64,000 bases of DNA from an uncultured Faecalibacterium sp. (GTDB lineage: Bacteria; Bacillota; Clostridia; Oscillospirales; Ruminococcaceae): assembly GCA_934511465.1 (NCBI GenBank), contig CAKSWG010000002.1, positions 1-64,000 of the forward strand, read 5' to 3'. The position numbers and the translations under genes are program-made. A model generated the notes under the pieces. The model saw only the letters and a program-made list of their open reading frames with translations, ran no database searches and was not told the DNA's origin. Of the stretch, positions 1-8,784 are shown piece by piece; position 1 is the stretch's first letter; each line of letters begins with the position of its first letter.

Positions 1-224
1 TCGCCCTTCAGCCGCACATCGCCCTCAATGCGCACATTCGGCACAAGGTCGTTCATGCGGTTGAGCGTTTTCAGAAAAGTGGACTTGCCGCAGCCGGAAG
101 GGCCGATGAGAGCGGTGATCTCCCGCTCGCCCACGTCCAGCGAGATACCTTTCAGCGCCTTGAAGTCGCCGTACCAGAGGTTCAGGTCTTTTGCCGAAAT
201 GACCGGCACATTCGTGTTTTCCAT
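1..224 (-). CDS. pstB: Phosphate ABC transporter ATP-binding protein PstB, 5' part only
   Basis: This is the ATPase of the high-affinity phosphate importer; it hydrolyses ATP on the cytoplasmic face of the PstCA permease. Only the first 74 codons are inside the window. They contain the family start, an [14 protein letters not shown] segment and the Walker A motif GPSGCGKST, followed by the PstB-typical [10 protein letters not shown]. The gene continues past the left edge. It is the last visible gene of a pstS-pstC-pstA-pstB series, but a 199-base inverted-repeat element sits between pstA and this start, which is unusual because the two genes are normally close together. The RBS AAGAGGTACTCT lies just upstream of the ATG. 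Confidence 0.95.
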   Translation of the reverse strand, partial: MENTNVPVISAKDLNLWYGDFKALKGISLDVGEREITALIGPSGCGKSTFLKTLNRMNDLVPNVRIEGDVRLKG

Positions 225-267
225 AGAGTACCTCTTATTTTATAGGATGATCGCATTTTTTCAGCAT

Positions 268-466
268 CCTCGCCCTCTCCGTCATTGCTTGCGCAATGCC
301 ACACTCCCCCTTTTGTCACCTGCGGTGACATCTTCCCCCGGCGCGGGGGAAGTCTTTCCTCAAAGTGAGAGGCCTTGGCAGTCCATGCGAAGCTTTCGGT
401 TTCGCCAGAGGCTCTCCCTTTGGGAGAGCTGTCGAGACACGAAGTGCCGAGACTGAGAGGGCGAGG
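268..466. repeat. Dispersed inverted-repeat element, copy A (minus orientation)
   Basis: This 199-base element is bounded by perfect 12-base terminal inverted repeats, CCTCGCCCTCTC at the left and GAGAGGGCGAGG at the right. Internally it has palindromes GTCACCTGCGGTGAC and CTTCCCCCGGCGCGGGGGAAG, and CTCTCCCTTTGGGAGAG. Five related copies lie at about 7782, 20899, 28169, 31770 and 32721. This copy is inverted relative to the 7782 copy. No coding potential is evident. It separates pstA from pstB. The form fits a MITE or a REP/BIME-like sequence; no transposase was seen. Confidence 0.85.
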
Positions 467-490
467 CCGCTATCAAATATCTGCAATCTT

Positions 491-1348
491 TTACTGTTTC
501 TGTTTCAGCTTAGTCTTTGCCAGCCGCGCCGCAAGGTTGATGGCCAGCACCAGCACCAGCAGCACCGCACCGATGCCCCATGCGGAAGCAAAGTCGCCGT
601 CCTCAAAGGCACGCAGGTACAGCAGCACCGACAGGGTGGCACCGTTGGAGGTGTAGGCTTTGGCCACGCTCTTGGCAATGACCTCTGCGGCACCGGCGGT
701 GAAGAGCAGGGCGGCGCTTTCGCCCACGATGCGGCCCACAGCCAGAATGCAGCCGGTCACGATGCCGTCGATGCTGCAGGGCAGCACGATGGTGCGGATG
801 ATGTGCCACTTGCCTGCACCCAGACCCATGGCACCCTCCCGGTAGCCCTGCGGCACCGTCTTGAGGGATTCCTGCGTGGTGCGGATGATGGTGGGCAGGT
901 TCATGACCACCAGCGTGAGCGAACCGGACAGCAGACAGGTCTGGAAGCCCAGCGCCTGACTGAACACCAGCATACCCACCAGACCGTAGATGATGCTGGG
1001 GATGCCCGCCAGCGTTTCGTTGGTGAACTCGATGACCTCGATGAGCCGCCGGTTGGAGGCGTATTCGGTCAGGTAGACCGCCGCACCCACGCCCAGCGGC
1101 AATACGATGAGTAATGTCAGCACAATGACATACAGGGTGTTGAGGATGGCGGGCAGAATGCCGTCGGTCTTTTTCAGCACACTGGCGGTGGTGGAAAGGA
1201 ATTTCCAGCTGATGTGGGGGATGCCCCGCACCAGCACCATGCCGATGATACCGGCCACCAGCACCATCACCAGCACGGCGCTGGCCCAGACCAGTGCGGT
1301 CATGACCCGGTTCCACATCTGACGGGAAGGTGAAAGGCCCTTATTCAT
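491..1348 (-). CDS. pstA: Phosphate ABC transporter permease PstA
   Basis: This 285-residue membrane protein forms one half of the phosphate channel. About six hydrophobic segments are visible, starting at residues 17-40. The inner-membrane permease loop is recognisable in the centre (EGAMGLGAGKWHIIRTIVLP, the EAA-type ATPase-coupling motif). The length is usual for PstA. The ATG overlaps the end of pstC by eight bases (1341-1348), so the two are translationally coupled. The RBS GGGAGGAAG lies inside the end of pstC. The downstream gap to pstB is filled by a repeat element. Confidence 0.95.
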   Translation of the reverse strand: MNKGLSPSRQMWNRVMTALVWASAVLVMVLVAGIIGMVLVRGIPHISWKFLSTTASVLKKTDGILPAILNTLYVIVLTLLIVLPLGVGAAVYLTEYASNRRLIEVIEFTNETLAGIPSIIYGLVGMLVFSQALGFQTCLLSGSLTLVVMNLPTIIRTTQESLKTVPQGYREGAMGLGAGKWHIIRTIVLPCSIDGIVTGCILAVGRIVGESAALLFTAGAAEVIAKSVAKAYTSNGATLSVLLYLRAFEDGDFASAWGIGAVLLVLVLAINLAARLAKTKLKQKQ

Positions 1349-2252
1349 CGCGGCTTCCTCCCTTCAGCACAACGTTCAGCACAACATTGATGATCATGAT
1401 AAAGACGAACAGCACCAGCGCGATGCTGAACAGCGCCTGCCGCTGCAGACCGCCGGCATAGCTCATCTCCTTGGCGATGGCGGTGGTCAGGAAGGTGACG
1501 CTGCGGAAGGGGCTGTCCGGCATGTTGGGGCTGTTGCCTGCCACCATCATCACCGCCATGGCCTCGCCGATGGCACGGCCGATGCCCAGCACAACGCCTG
1601 CGGCAATGCCGCTTTTGGCAGCCGGGATGCTGATCTTGAACCACGTTTCGGTGTCGGTGGCACCCAGTGCCAGACTGCCCTGCTCATACTCCGGCGGCAC
1701 GGCATTCAGCGCCGTGACCGACACGGACACGATGCTGGGCAGGATCATAATAGAAAGCACCACGATGGCGCTGAGCAGGCAGGCACCGGAAGCCTTGCCG
1801 AAGGTCTTTGCCACGGCGGGCACCAGCACCTGCATGCCCAGCAGGCCGAACACCACGCTGGGGATGCCGGACAGCAGCTCGATGGCAGTGACCACCACGG
1901 TGCGCAGCTTAGGGTCGGCGGCCTTGGAGAGGAACACCGCCGTCAGCAGGCCGATGGGCACGCCGAGGATGGCAGCGCCCAGCGTGCCGTAGATGCTGGA
2001 CAGGATAAAGGGCAGGATGCCGAACAGCGGCTGGGCTGCCGTGGAGGCCCACTTTGTGCCGAACAGAAATTGGAACAGGCCGATCTTGTGGATGGCCGGC
2101 ACGCCGGAGATCACCATGTACACCGAGATAAGCACCACACAGCCCACCGCCAGCATACCGCACAGGAAGAAGATGAAGTTCATCACCGCTTCCAGCCATT
2201 CGGCGGGGGTGCGGGGCAGCCGCACCCGGCTCAGATAGGATTTTTTGTTCAT
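1341..2252 (-). CDS. pstC: Phosphate ABC transporter permease PstC
   Basis: This 303-residue membrane protein is the PstC half of the phosphate permease. It has a short basic N-terminus (SRVRLPRTPAEW), a first membrane helix at about residues 27-50, and the coupling loop EYEQGSLALGATDTETWFKI near residue 190. The stop codon overlaps the start of pstA. Upstream, 124 bases separate it from pstS and contain a GC-rich hairpin followed by T residues. That hairpin probably lets pstS be expressed at a higher level than the membrane components. The start ATG is preceded by AAAGGA. Confidence 0.95.
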   Translation of the reverse strand: MNKKSYLSRVRLPRTPAEWLEAVMNFIFFLCGMLAVGCVVLISVYMVISGVPAIHKIGLFQFLFGTKWASTAAQPLFGILPFILSSIYGTLGAAILGVPIGLLTAVFLSKAADPKLRTVVVTAIELLSGIPSVVFGLLGMQVLVPAVAKTFGKASGACLLSAIVVLSIMILPSIVSVSVTALNAVPPEYEQGSLALGATDTETWFKISIPAAKSGIAAGVVLGIGRAIGEAMAVMMVAGNSPNMPDSPFRSVTFLTTAIAKEMSYAGGLQRQALFSIALVLFVFIMIINVVLNVVLKGGSRDE

Positions 2253-2263
2253 AGCTGAAATCC

Positions 2264-2309
2264 TTTATAAAAGCCGCGTCGGCCCGCAGAAACGGCAGCC
2301 CGACGCGGC
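2264..2309 (-). terminator. Hairpin between pstS and pstC, likely partial terminator
   Basis: On the minus strand the arms GCCGCGTCGG and CCGACGCGGC enclose a 17-base loop at 2273-2309, followed by TTTTAT. A second hairpin (CCGGGGA/TCCCCGG, 2344-2361) lies closer to pstS. In pst operons such a structure commonly attenuates the distal genes. The placement supports that reading; the efficiency is unknown. Confidence 0.6.
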
Positions 2310-2376
2310 AGTTTTCTTGTTCAGATGCGGGGCAGGCGGTTCACCGGGGAGCTTTCCCCGGCAAACCACCCGGTAA

Positions 2377-3270
2377 TTACTCGTTCACCGGCACAGCGCC
2401 TGCGGTGCGGATGAGGTCGGCAGCGTCCTTGCTGGTGGCAAAGTCCACAAAGGCCTGTGCCTGCTCCGACAGGGTCACGCTCTTGTTGGTGACGAACACG
2501 AAGGGACGCTGGATCTTGTAGCTGCCATCCTTGACGGTATCCTCGCTGCACTCCACACCCTCCACGGTGACCATGGCAACGGTGTCGCCCACAGCGGACA
2601 GGGAAGCGTAGCCGACGGCCAGAGGGTTGGCCTCCACAGCGCTGATGACTGCGCCGGTAGCGGTCAGCTCCTGTGCGTACTTGCAGCTGTCCTTCACGTC
2701 CACGATGCTCTCAAAGCCATCACGGGTGCCGGAACCGGCCTCGCGGCCCACCAGAACGATCTCGCCGTCGTCGCCGCCCACATCCTTCCAGTTGGTGATC
2801 TCGCCGGTGAACATCTGCTTCAGCTGGTCTACGGTCAGGTCTGCCACCTTGCTGGCCTTGTTGACAACAATGGCGATGCCGTCCAGAGCCACGATGGTGC
2901 CGTCCACGTCGTTCTTCTCGTCGTCCTTCAGGGCGCGGGAGGACAGGCCGATGTCCAGCGTCTTATCGGTAGCACCGGTGATGCCTGCGCCGGAACCGGT
3001 GGGGTCGTAGCTGACGGTGACACCCGGCTCCACCTCGGCAAAGCCCTCGGTCAGGGCAGCGATGACGTTCTTCATAGAGGTAGAACCACCGGTAGCCACA
3101 TTGCCGGACAGGGTGCCTGCGGCGGTCTCAGCAGCGGCAGAAGAAGAGGTGGACTCTGCAGCAGAGGATGCCACAGTGGAAGAGGCTGCGCCGCCGCAGG
3201 CGGTCAGAGCCATCGCTGCAGCAGCAGCGCCGCAGACAGTGATAAACGAACGACGAGTGATCTTTTTCAT
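2377..3270 (-). CDS. pstS: Phosphate-binding lipoprotein PstS
   Basis: This is the extracellular phosphate-binding component that feeds PstCA. The chosen start gives 297 residues beginning MKKITRRSFITVCG, with GGAGG ten bases upstream; a longer in-frame start at 3303 lacks a ribosome site. The signal region has a twin-arginine-like TRRSF and a lipobox ending LTAC, followed by a Ser/Ala-rich linker. The mature part shows the PstS hallmarks GSTSMKNVIAALTEGF, GSGAGI and GREAGSGTRDGFE, which bind phosphate. It is the first gene of the pst locus, and 333 bases of upstream DNA carry a possible Pho box. Confidence 0.95.
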   Translation of the reverse strand: MKKITRRSFITVCGAAAAAMALTACGGAASSTVASSAAESTSSSAAAETAAGTLSGNVATGGSTSMKNVIAALTEGFAEVEPGVTVSYDPTGSGAGITGATDKTLDIGLSSRALKDDEKNDVDGTIVALDGIAIVVNKASKVADLTVDQLKQMFTGEITNWKDVGGDDGEIVLVGREAGSGTRDGFESIVDVKDSCKYAQELTATGAVISAVEANPLAVGYASLSAVGDTVAMVTVEGVECSEDTVKDGSYKIQRPFVFVTNKSVTLSEQAQAFVDFATSKDAADLIRTAGAVPVNE

Positions 3271-3532
3271 AACCCTTTTCCTCCAATAAATGCCGGAATG
3301 CATTTCCGGCCGATGTTTTCTTATTTTGATGTGTTTTCCTCGGGAACGGCCTTATTGTACCGCACCGCCATGCGCGCTGCGACCATGTACGCGCAAAATG
3401 GAGGTAAAGCTTTGCAGACTGTTTTTGCGGGCGTGTCAGCTCTGTGTAAAGCCGGGATGAAAAATCTGCACTCGGATTTTACAAACAGGATAAATATGCC
3501 GAAAATGCCATTTTCCGGCTGGGCAAAGTGAC
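3271..3532 (-). promoter_or_regulatory. pstS upstream region with possible Pho box and -10
   Basis: On the minus strand TTTACA-N5-CTGACA at 3434-3450 resembles the tandem TT(A/T/C)ACA repeats bound by PhoP in Gram-positive bacteria. A -10-like TACAAT lies at 3354-3359 with no good -35, as expected for an activator-dependent promoter. The box is somewhat far from this -10, so the assignment is weak. I see no gene in this stretch. Confidence 0.3.
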
Positions 3533-3566
3533 AAAAAAAAGAAGGCGCTCCATAGGGAGCACCTTC
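3533..3566 (-). terminator. Rho-independent terminator of the 3604-4152 gene
   Basis: A minus-strand hairpin with arms GAAGGTGCTCC and GGAGCGCCTTC is followed directly by eight T residues (3533-3540). Confidence 0.85.
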
Positions 3567-3603
3567 CGTTTTGATCGTCGTCTAATATGATCCGTGTTCA
3601 GAA

Positions 3604-4152
3604 TCAATCTGCGGGCGTCGGGTCTGTATTCAGCACAAGGAATGTTTTACCCTTTTGTACGATATACAGCTTTCCCTCTACATTGTTGAGCTTGACCGTT
3701 ACCTCCACCGGGGTTCCGGCGGCGATCTTCTCATAGGCTTCCTCTGTCGGGATCGTCATTTCGACATTGACGGTCGCCTTGCTCATGAACCAGTTCAGGC
3801 CTGCAAAATTCGACATCGCAAGCTTGCCGGTCGGTTTGACCGTACTCAGAGAAGCCGTGCCAATCTTACCCGTAAACATTCCTGCACAGGACAGTTCCTG
3901 GAATGTGCCTCCCGCATTCTTATCAAATGTAATATCTGCCTTTGCCGTGATCTTATACGAAGAGCTTCCGGTGCCATATTCTTCTGCACACGTATTCGCA
4001 CTGTACAGTTTCACCGTATATGCTCCCAGCTTCACCTCATCGGTCGCAGCACTTCCACCGCCGCAGCCGACCAGCACACCGGACAAAGAGATTGCTGCAG
4101 CCGCAGCTGCTACGCTCTTCATAAAGGTACGCCGGGTCATTTTTTCTGCCAT
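3604..4152 (-). CDS. Small predicted lipoprotein with twin-arginine-like signal
   Basis: I do not recognise a family for this 182-residue protein. The N-terminus MAEKMTRRTFMKSVAAAAAA has a Tat-like TRRTFMK and then a hydrophobic stretch ending in the lipobox LVGC at about residue 29, followed by GGGSAA. The mature domain is rich in beta-strand-like Thr/Val/Ala patterns (VKLGAYTVKLYS, ADITFDKNAGGTF, VEVTVKLNNVEGKLYIV), suggesting a beta-sandwich exposed outside the membrane. It stands alone, with its own terminator and GGAGGGCAATATT before the ATG. Its position next to pstS may be chance. Confidence 0.8.
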   Translation of the reverse strand: MAEKMTRRTFMKSVAAAAAAISLSGVLVGCGGGSAATDEVKLGAYTVKLYSANTCAEEYGTGSSSYKITAKADITFDKNAGGTFQELSCAGMFTGKIGTASLSTVKPTGKLAMSNFAGLNWFMSKATVNVEMTIPTEEAYEKIAAGTPVEVTVKLNNVEGKLYIVQKGKTFLVLNTDPTPAD

Positions 4153-4230
4153 AATATTGCCCTCCTCTAAAAGCGTTTTGCTGTGCTTTTAGCGTACCAC
4201 TTTTTGGGAGTCTGTCAACAAAAACAGGGC

Positions 4231-4270
4231 AAAAAGGCGCTCTGTACACATAATTTGCACAGAGCGCCTT
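4231..4270 (-). terminator. Terminator of the GNAT gene
   Basis: The minus-strand hairpin AAGGCGCTCTGT/ACAGAGCGCCTT starts four bases after the GNAT stop codon and is followed by TTT. Confidence 0.8.
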
Positions 4271-4274
4271 CTGC

Positions 4275-4874
4275 TCAGCAGTATTTTGTTCCGTCCGGGC
4301 AGTAGAACTGCACGTACTTCTGCCACTCGGTCTCGCTGATGGTGCGGCGGTAGCAGTCCACCAGTGCATCCACGGCCTGCCGGTCCGCAAAGGTACCGGC
4401 CCCCGGGCAGTCCAGCACCAGAATGCGGAACCATGCATCAAACAGATGCTCGGTGAAGCCGGAGTCCCGGGCCCCGCACCGGGCATAAAAGCCCAGCCGC
4501 CGCACCGCCATTGTCTCGTCCTCCGCCTTATCCGGGCATTCGGCCTCAATGAGGATGGCCTGTGCACCCCGCTCGTGCTGCGGCAGGTCGGCCAGCAGCT
4601 GCGCGCCCAGCCCTGCAGCACGGTATTCCGGCAGCACGGCAAAGTAATCCAGCTGGCTCACCCTGCTGCCCGCCGGGCGCACCATGAGCAGATACGCCGC
4701 CAGTGTTTCGCCGTCGAACACGCCCCATGTGTGGGCTGTGCCGCTGGCTTCGCTGTTCAGGATCATGCTCAGGGGTTTGAGCTCCGTGGGCGGGAAGTCC
4801 CGCCGCATTTCGTCCAGATAGACCCGCGTCAGCTCTTTTTCGTTCAGTTTCCGCCAGTTGTACGTTTTGCTCAT
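4275..4874 (-). CDS. GNAT family N-acetyltransferase
   Basis: This 199-residue enzyme should transfer acetyl from acetyl-CoA to an unknown amine. The start MSKTYNWRKL is chosen because GGGAGGAG lies just upstream; a longer frame to 4946 has no ribosome site. The core motif is visible as QLDYFAVLPEYRAAGLGAQLL (strand beta4 plus the R/Q-x-x-G-x-G/A acetyl-CoA loop), then ILIEAECPD and RRLGFYARCGAR. The C-terminus (WQKYVQFYCPDGTKYC) ends in Cys. It is monocistronic with its own terminator. The substrate cannot be predicted from context. Confidence 0.85.
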   Translation of the reverse strand: MSKTYNWRKLNEKELTRVYLDEMRRDFPPTELKPLSMILNSEASGTAHTWGVFDGETLAAYLLMVRPAGSRVSQLDYFAVLPEYRAAGLGAQLLADLPQHERGAQAILIEAECPDKAEDETMAVRRLGFYARCGARDSGFTEHLFDAWFRILVLDCPGAGTFADRQAVDALVDCYRRTISETEWQKYVQFYCPDGTKYC

Positions 4875-4944
4875 CGCTTTCTCCTCCCGGGCAGGTGCGC
4901 CCTGTTTTGCTGCTTCCAGTATAGCATACTCCGTGCGGGAACGC

Positions 4945-4989
4945 AAAAAGCCGCCGGGAGCGGACAGCTGAGTCCCGTCTCCCGGCGGC
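4945..4989 (-). terminator. Terminator of the PTS permease gene
   Basis: The minus-strand hairpin GCCGCCGGGAG/CTCCCGGCGGC (4950-4989) is followed by five T residues. Confidence 0.85.
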
Positions 4990-5050
4990 AGTTTTATGAT
5001 GGTGCGGGATCAACCAGTCTCCCGCATCGGGTCAGATGGAACGCCTTGTG

Positions 5051-6517
5051 TTACAGCATCTTCTTCAGCTCGTCGTACACGAACTGGACCTTGGTGCCGA
5101 TGATCACCTGGCAGGCAGTCTTGCTGGGACGGATGACACCGGCAGCACCAGCAGCCTTGACGGCCTTCTCGTCCACCTTGGCGTTATCCTTGACCTCAAA
5201 GCGCAGACGGGTTGCGCAGTAACCAACTTCCTTCACGTTCTCCTTGCCGCCGACAGCAGCCAGAACAGCGGAAGCAACTTCGGTGTAGTTGTTGTTTGCC
5301 AGAACGACCTTCTTCTCAGACTCTTCGTCCTCGTCCTCACGGCCGGGGGTCTTCAGGTCGAACTTGGTGATGGCAAAGTAGAACACTGCGTAGAACACCA
5401 CGAAGGCTGCGATGCCCAGAGGAATGATCATCCAGGTCTTGGCAGCTGCGGGCAGGGAAGCAGAGAACACCAGGTCGGTAGCACCTGCGGAGAAGCAGAA
5501 GCCAGCACGGAAACCGGAGTAGTAGGTGATGATGGTGAAGATGCCGTACAGAGCGGAGTACACAACGTACAGCGGGAAGCACAGGAACATGAAGCCGAAC
5601 TCGAAGGGCTCGGTAACGCCGCAGACGAATGCGCAGATTGCAGCGGACAGAACCAGACCGATGGCGGCCTTCTTGTTCTTAGCGGTCTTGACCATAGCCA
5701 GAGCAGCGCCCAGGATACCGAACATCATGCAGGGGAAGAAGCCGGACATGTACATACCAAGGCTCCAGCCCACATCAGCAGAGGTCTCGCCAGCCCAGAA
5801 GTGGCTCAGGTCGCCCAGACCGATGGTATCGAACCAGAACACGTTGTTCAGAGCGTGGTGCAGGCCGGTGGGGATGAGCAGACGGTTCAGGAAGGCGTAG
5901 ATGCCAGCGCCGATGCCGCCCATGCCAGCGATGCCGTTGCCGATTGCGACCAGAGCGTCGAAGATGACGGGCCAGACGAACAGCAGAACAACGGACACCA
6001 GAATGGAGATCAGACCGGTAGCGATTGCAACGAAGCGCTTGCCGGAGAAGAATGCCAGCCAGTCAGGCAGCTGGATATCCTTGAACTTGTTATAGCAGGC
6101 AGCGCCCACAATAGCGGCCAGAATGCCGATGAAGGAGTTGCCGGCGACCTTCTGGAAGGCGATGTAGGTAGCAGTGCCTTCTTCCAGGTGACGGACCATG
6201 CCGACCACGCCGGGGTTCAGCAGCTGCTGCATCATCAGGAAGCTGACCAGACCGGCCAGACCTGCGGTGCCGTCGTTGTCAGCAAGGCCGACAGCGGCAC
6301 CAATGGCAAACAGCCATGCCATGTTATCGATCAGAGCGCCGCCTGCCTTGACCAGCAGGAAGCCAACGGTGTAAGCTGCACCGGAGGTTGCAGCACCGGG
6401 AACGCCCATAACGCCCGGAGCAAGGGCATAACCGAGGCCCATCAGGATACCGCAGATCGGCAGGACCGCGACGGGGAGCATCAATGCTTTGCCCAGTTTC
6501 TGGAGATACTTCATCAT
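5051..6517 (-). CDS. PTS system IIC-IIB permease, glucose/N-acetylglucosamine family
   Basis: This 488-residue protein imports a hexose and phosphorylates it on entry. Residues 1 to about 375 form the multi-helix IIC channel (ALMLPVAVLPICGILMG, IPTGLHHALNNVFWF, GVTEPFEFGFMF). Residues 410-488 form a C-terminal IIB domain with the phospho-accepting Cys434 in GYCATRLRF. No IIA domain is attached, so a separate IIA is required. The motifs fit the Glc superfamily; GLHHALN resembles the GlcNAc branch, but I cannot fix the sugar. AAGGAGG supports the start at 6517 or 6514 rather than the ATG nine bases further upstream. Confidence 0.9.
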   Translation of the reverse strand: MMKYLQKLGKALMLPVAVLPICGILMGLGYALAPGVMGVPGAATSGAAYTVGFLLVKAGGALIDNMAWLFAIGAAVGLADNDGTAGLAGLVSFLMMQQLLNPGVVGMVRHLEEGTATYIAFQKVAGNSFIGILAAIVGAACYNKFKDIQLPDWLAFFSGKRFVAIATGLISILVSVVLLFVWPVIFDALVAIGNGIAGMGGIGAGIYAFLNRLLIPTGLHHALNNVFWFDTIGLGDLSHFWAGETSADVGWSLGMYMSGFFPCMMFGILGAALAMVKTAKNKKAAIGLVLSAAICAFVCGVTEPFEFGFMFLCFPLYVVYSALYGIFTIITYYSGFRAGFCFSAGATDLVFSASLPAAAKTWMIIPLGIAAFVVFYAVFYFAITKFDLKTPGREDEDEESEKKVVLANNNYTEVASAVLAAVGGKENVKEVGYCATRLRFEVKDNAKVDEKAVKAAGAAGVIRPSKTACQVIIGTKVQFVYDELKKML

Positions 6518-6594
6518 AAAGCACATTCCTCCTTAAGAAATGTTTGTGTTTACAGACGCCTCTGGTTGCAGGCCGTCCATAATTCCGTAATAGA

Positions 6595-6603
6595 ATAGTA
6601 ACA
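6595..6603 (-). promoter_or_regulatory. Extended -10 for the PTS gene
   Basis: The minus strand reads TGTTACTAT, an extended -10, about 80 bases before the PTS start. The -35 position (TTTCTT) is weak. The rest of 6604-6765 is AT-rich and shows no gene. Confidence 0.45.
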
Positions 6604-6765
6604 TATTTCCGCAAAAAAAGAAAGTCCCTTTCGCCTTTTTTCTATCAAAATGCATCAAAAGTCCTCATTTGGCCGCTTTTCAGTCGATAATTTTTGGGTT
6701 TTCCGCACAAGGGTCGTCTTTATGTTGAAAATTCTTTTCTTTTTACGTACATTTTGCCCAAAGGC

Positions 6766-6802
6766 TTGCATCCCACAGCCGAATCGGGTACTATACTATT
6801 AT
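6766..6802 (+). promoter_or_regulatory. Promoter of prmA
   Basis: TTGCAT at 6766-6771 and TACTAT at 6789-6794 are 17 bases apart. An overlapping TATACT/TATTAT leaves the exact -10 ambiguous. Confidence 0.55.
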
Positions 6803-6835
6803 AAGAAAAGCCGGGAACCGAAGGAGGTTTACTTT

Positions 6836-7750
6836 ATGGAATGGACTGATATCCGCCTGACCGTGGCCAAGGCCGATGCCGACAACGCCGAAGCCGTTGC
6901 CACCATGATCGCCGAGGGCGGCATCTATATCGAAGACTACAGCGACATCGAGCAGCAGGTGGCCGAGATCGCCCATGTGGATCTGATCGAGCAGGAGCTG
7001 CTGGACAAGCCCCGCGACACCGTGATCATCCATATGTATCTGGAGCCGGGTGCTTCCCCCGTGGAGACGCTGGCCCTCATTGCCGCCCGCATGGAAGCCG
7101 CCGGCATCGCCTACACCGCAGAGACCGAGGGCGTGGAGCAGGAGGACTGGCAGAACGGCTGGCGCAAGTATTATCACCCCCTGGAGATCGGCAAACGGCT
7201 GGCGGTGGTGCCCTCGTGGCAGCAGTACGACACCGACCGGGTAAAGCTGATCCTTGACCCGGGCCTTGCCTTCGGCACCGGCGGCCACGAGACCACCAGC
7301 CTGTGCATGGAAGCGCTGGACGAGCGGGTGACCGGCGGCGAGCGGGTGCTGGACATCGGCACCGGCAGCGGCATCCTTGCCATTGCGGCGCTGAAGCTGG
7401 GTGCTGCCGTGGCCGAGGGCGTGGACATCGACCCTGTGGCGGTGCGTACCGCCGGGGAGAACGCCGCCCTGAATGGCGTGCAGGACAAGCTGACCGTGCT
7501 GGTGGGCGACCTTTCGGACAAGGCCAGCGGCAAATACGACATCATCACCGCCAACATCGTGGCCAACGCCATCCTGTCTCTGGCCCCCGCCGTGCCGGGC
7601 CTGATGGCAGAGGGTGCCACCTTTATTGCCAGCGGCATCATCGACAGCCGCAAGGACGAAGTGATCGCCGGGCTGGAAACGGCCGGCCTTGCCGTTGTGG
7701 AAGTGAAGGAGAAGCGCGGCTGGGAGTGCATCGTCTGCAAAAAAGCGTAA
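6836..7750 (+). CDS. prmA: Ribosomal protein L11 methyltransferase PrmA
   Basis: PrmA methylates ribosomal protein L11 using S-adenosylmethionine. The 304-residue product starts MEWTDIRLTVAKADAD, with AAGGAGG seven bases before the ATG. The N-terminal recognition domain (to about residue 130) is followed by the Rossmann methyltransferase domain with DPGLAFGTGGHETT, the SAM loop VLDIGTGSGILAIAALKLGA, and the NPPY-like TANIVANAI. This is the normal length for the family. The next gene, rsmE, is on the same strand but separated by a dispersed repeat, so the ancestral pair prmA-rsmE appears to have been interrupted. Confidence 0.95.
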   Translation: MEWTDIRLTVAKADADNAEAVATMIAEGGIYIEDYSDIEQQVAEIAHVDLIEQELLDKPRDTVIIHMYLEPGASPVETLALIAARMEAAGIAYTAETEGVEQEDWQNGWRKYYHPLEIGKRLAVVPSWQQYDTDRVKLILDPGLAFGTGGHETTSLCMEALDERVTGGERVLDIGTGSGILAIAALKLGAAVAEGVDIDPVAVRTAGENAALNGVQDKLTVLVGDLSDKASGKYDIITANIVANAILSLAPAVPGLMAEGATFIASGIIDSRKDEVIAGLETAGLAVVEVKEKRGWECIVCKKA

Positions 7751-7781
7751 TTACAGAAGCTTTCATGATTTCTTTCAGCTG

Positions 7782-7970
7782 GCTTGCCCTCTCCGTCACC
7801 TTCGGTGCCACCTCTCCCAAAGGGAGAGGCCTTGGCAAAGAGATGAAGTTTGCGTGGACTGCCAAGGGCTCCCACTTTGAGGAAAGACTTCCCCCGGCCG
7901 GGGGAAGATGTCACCATAGGTGACAAAAGGAGGAATCTGGATTTGCGAAGCAAAGACTGAGAGGGCGAGG
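7782..7970. repeat. Dispersed inverted-repeat element, copy B (plus orientation)
   Basis: The left end is GCTTGCCCTCTCCGTCA (one terminal-repeat base changed) and the right end is GACTGAGAGGGCGAGG. Internal palindromes CTCTCCCAAAGGGAGAG, TTCCCCCGGCCGGGGGAA and GTCACCATAGGTGAC match those of the other copies. It lies between prmA and rsmE. Confidence 0.85.
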
Positions 7971-7989
7971 ACGTTTAAGGAGAACCACT

Positions 7990-8733
7990 ATGCCGCACCG
8001 TTATTTTACCACCGAGATCTCTGACGGCACCGCCACCCTGCGCGGGGCCGATGCCCACCATCTTGCCCGCGTGATGCGCGCAAGGCTGGGCGATACTGTT
8101 ATTTTATGCGACGGCAACGCCGTGGAATACACCGCCACCATCACCGGCTTTGGGGACGAGTGCGTGGAGTTCCGGGTGGAGCCGGGCTATCCCAGCGCCG
8201 CCGAACCCGGCGTGGAAGTGACCCTGCTGGCCGGTTATCCCAAGCAGGACAAGCTGGAGCAGATCATCAAACACGGCGTGGAGCTGGGCGCAGCCCACTT
8301 CATCCCCTTCTTCAGCCGGTACTGCGTGGCCGCGCCCAAAAAAGAGGAGCAGAAAAACGAGCGCTACAACCGCATTGCAGCGGAAGCCGCCAAGCAGTGC
8401 GGCCGGGGCGTTCTGCCGGATGTGGCCCTGCCGCTGCCCAACTTCGGGGCCGTGTGCCGCACCTTTGACCAGTATGACCTTGTGCTGTTCTGCTACGAGT
8501 GCGGCGGCGCGCCCCTGCGCCAGCTGCTGGCCCAGACCGCACCCGCCGACGGCAGAAAGCTAAAAATCGCCATCGTGACCGGAGCCGAGGGCGGCTTTGC
8601 CGCCGAGGAAGCCGAGATGGCCGCAAAGGCCGGAGCCAGAACGGTGGGCCTTGGCCCCCGCATCCTGCGGTGCGAGACCGCCCCGCTGGCAGTGCTGGCC
8701 TCCGTCATGACCCTGACCGGGGATCTGGAGTAA
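7990..8733 (+). CDS. rsmE: 16S rRNA (uracil-1498-N3)-methyltransferase RsmE
   Basis: RsmE methylates U1498 of 16S rRNA near the decoding centre. The 247-residue protein has the N-terminal PUA-like part (MPHRYFTTEI, GADAHHLARVMRARLGD). The C-terminal SPOUT knot domain is marked by LLAGYPKQDKLEQIIKHGVELG, IVTGAEGGFAAEEAEMA and GLGPRILRCETAPLAVLA, the family signature around the SAM site. AAGGAG precedes the ATG. Its own terminator follows 50 bases after the stop. Confidence 0.95.
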   Translation: MPHRYFTTEISDGTATLRGADAHHLARVMRARLGDTVILCDGNAVEYTATITGFGDECVEFRVEPGYPSAAEPGVEVTLLAGYPKQDKLEQIIKHGVELGAAHFIPFFSRYCVAAPKKEEQKNERYNRIAAEAAKQCGRGVLPDVALPLPNFGAVCRTFDQYDLVLFCYECGGAPLRQLLAQTAPADGRKLKIAIVTGAEGGFAAEEAEMAAKAGARTVGLGPRILRCETAPLAVLASVMTLTGDLE

Positions 8734-8784
8734 CCGGAGCTCCGGCGGGCGGCACGCCTACCATAAAAGAAAAATTCTGACCTA

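Noticed and set aside
365..1114. Long open frame on the plus strand across pstA
   Set aside because: It is antisense to pstA, is His/Gln-rich as expected for shadow frames in GC-rich DNA, and lacks a ribosome site.
5036..6598. 520-codon plus-strand frame opposite the PTS permease
   Set aside because: It mirrors the codon pattern of the real minus-strand gene and has no family motifs.
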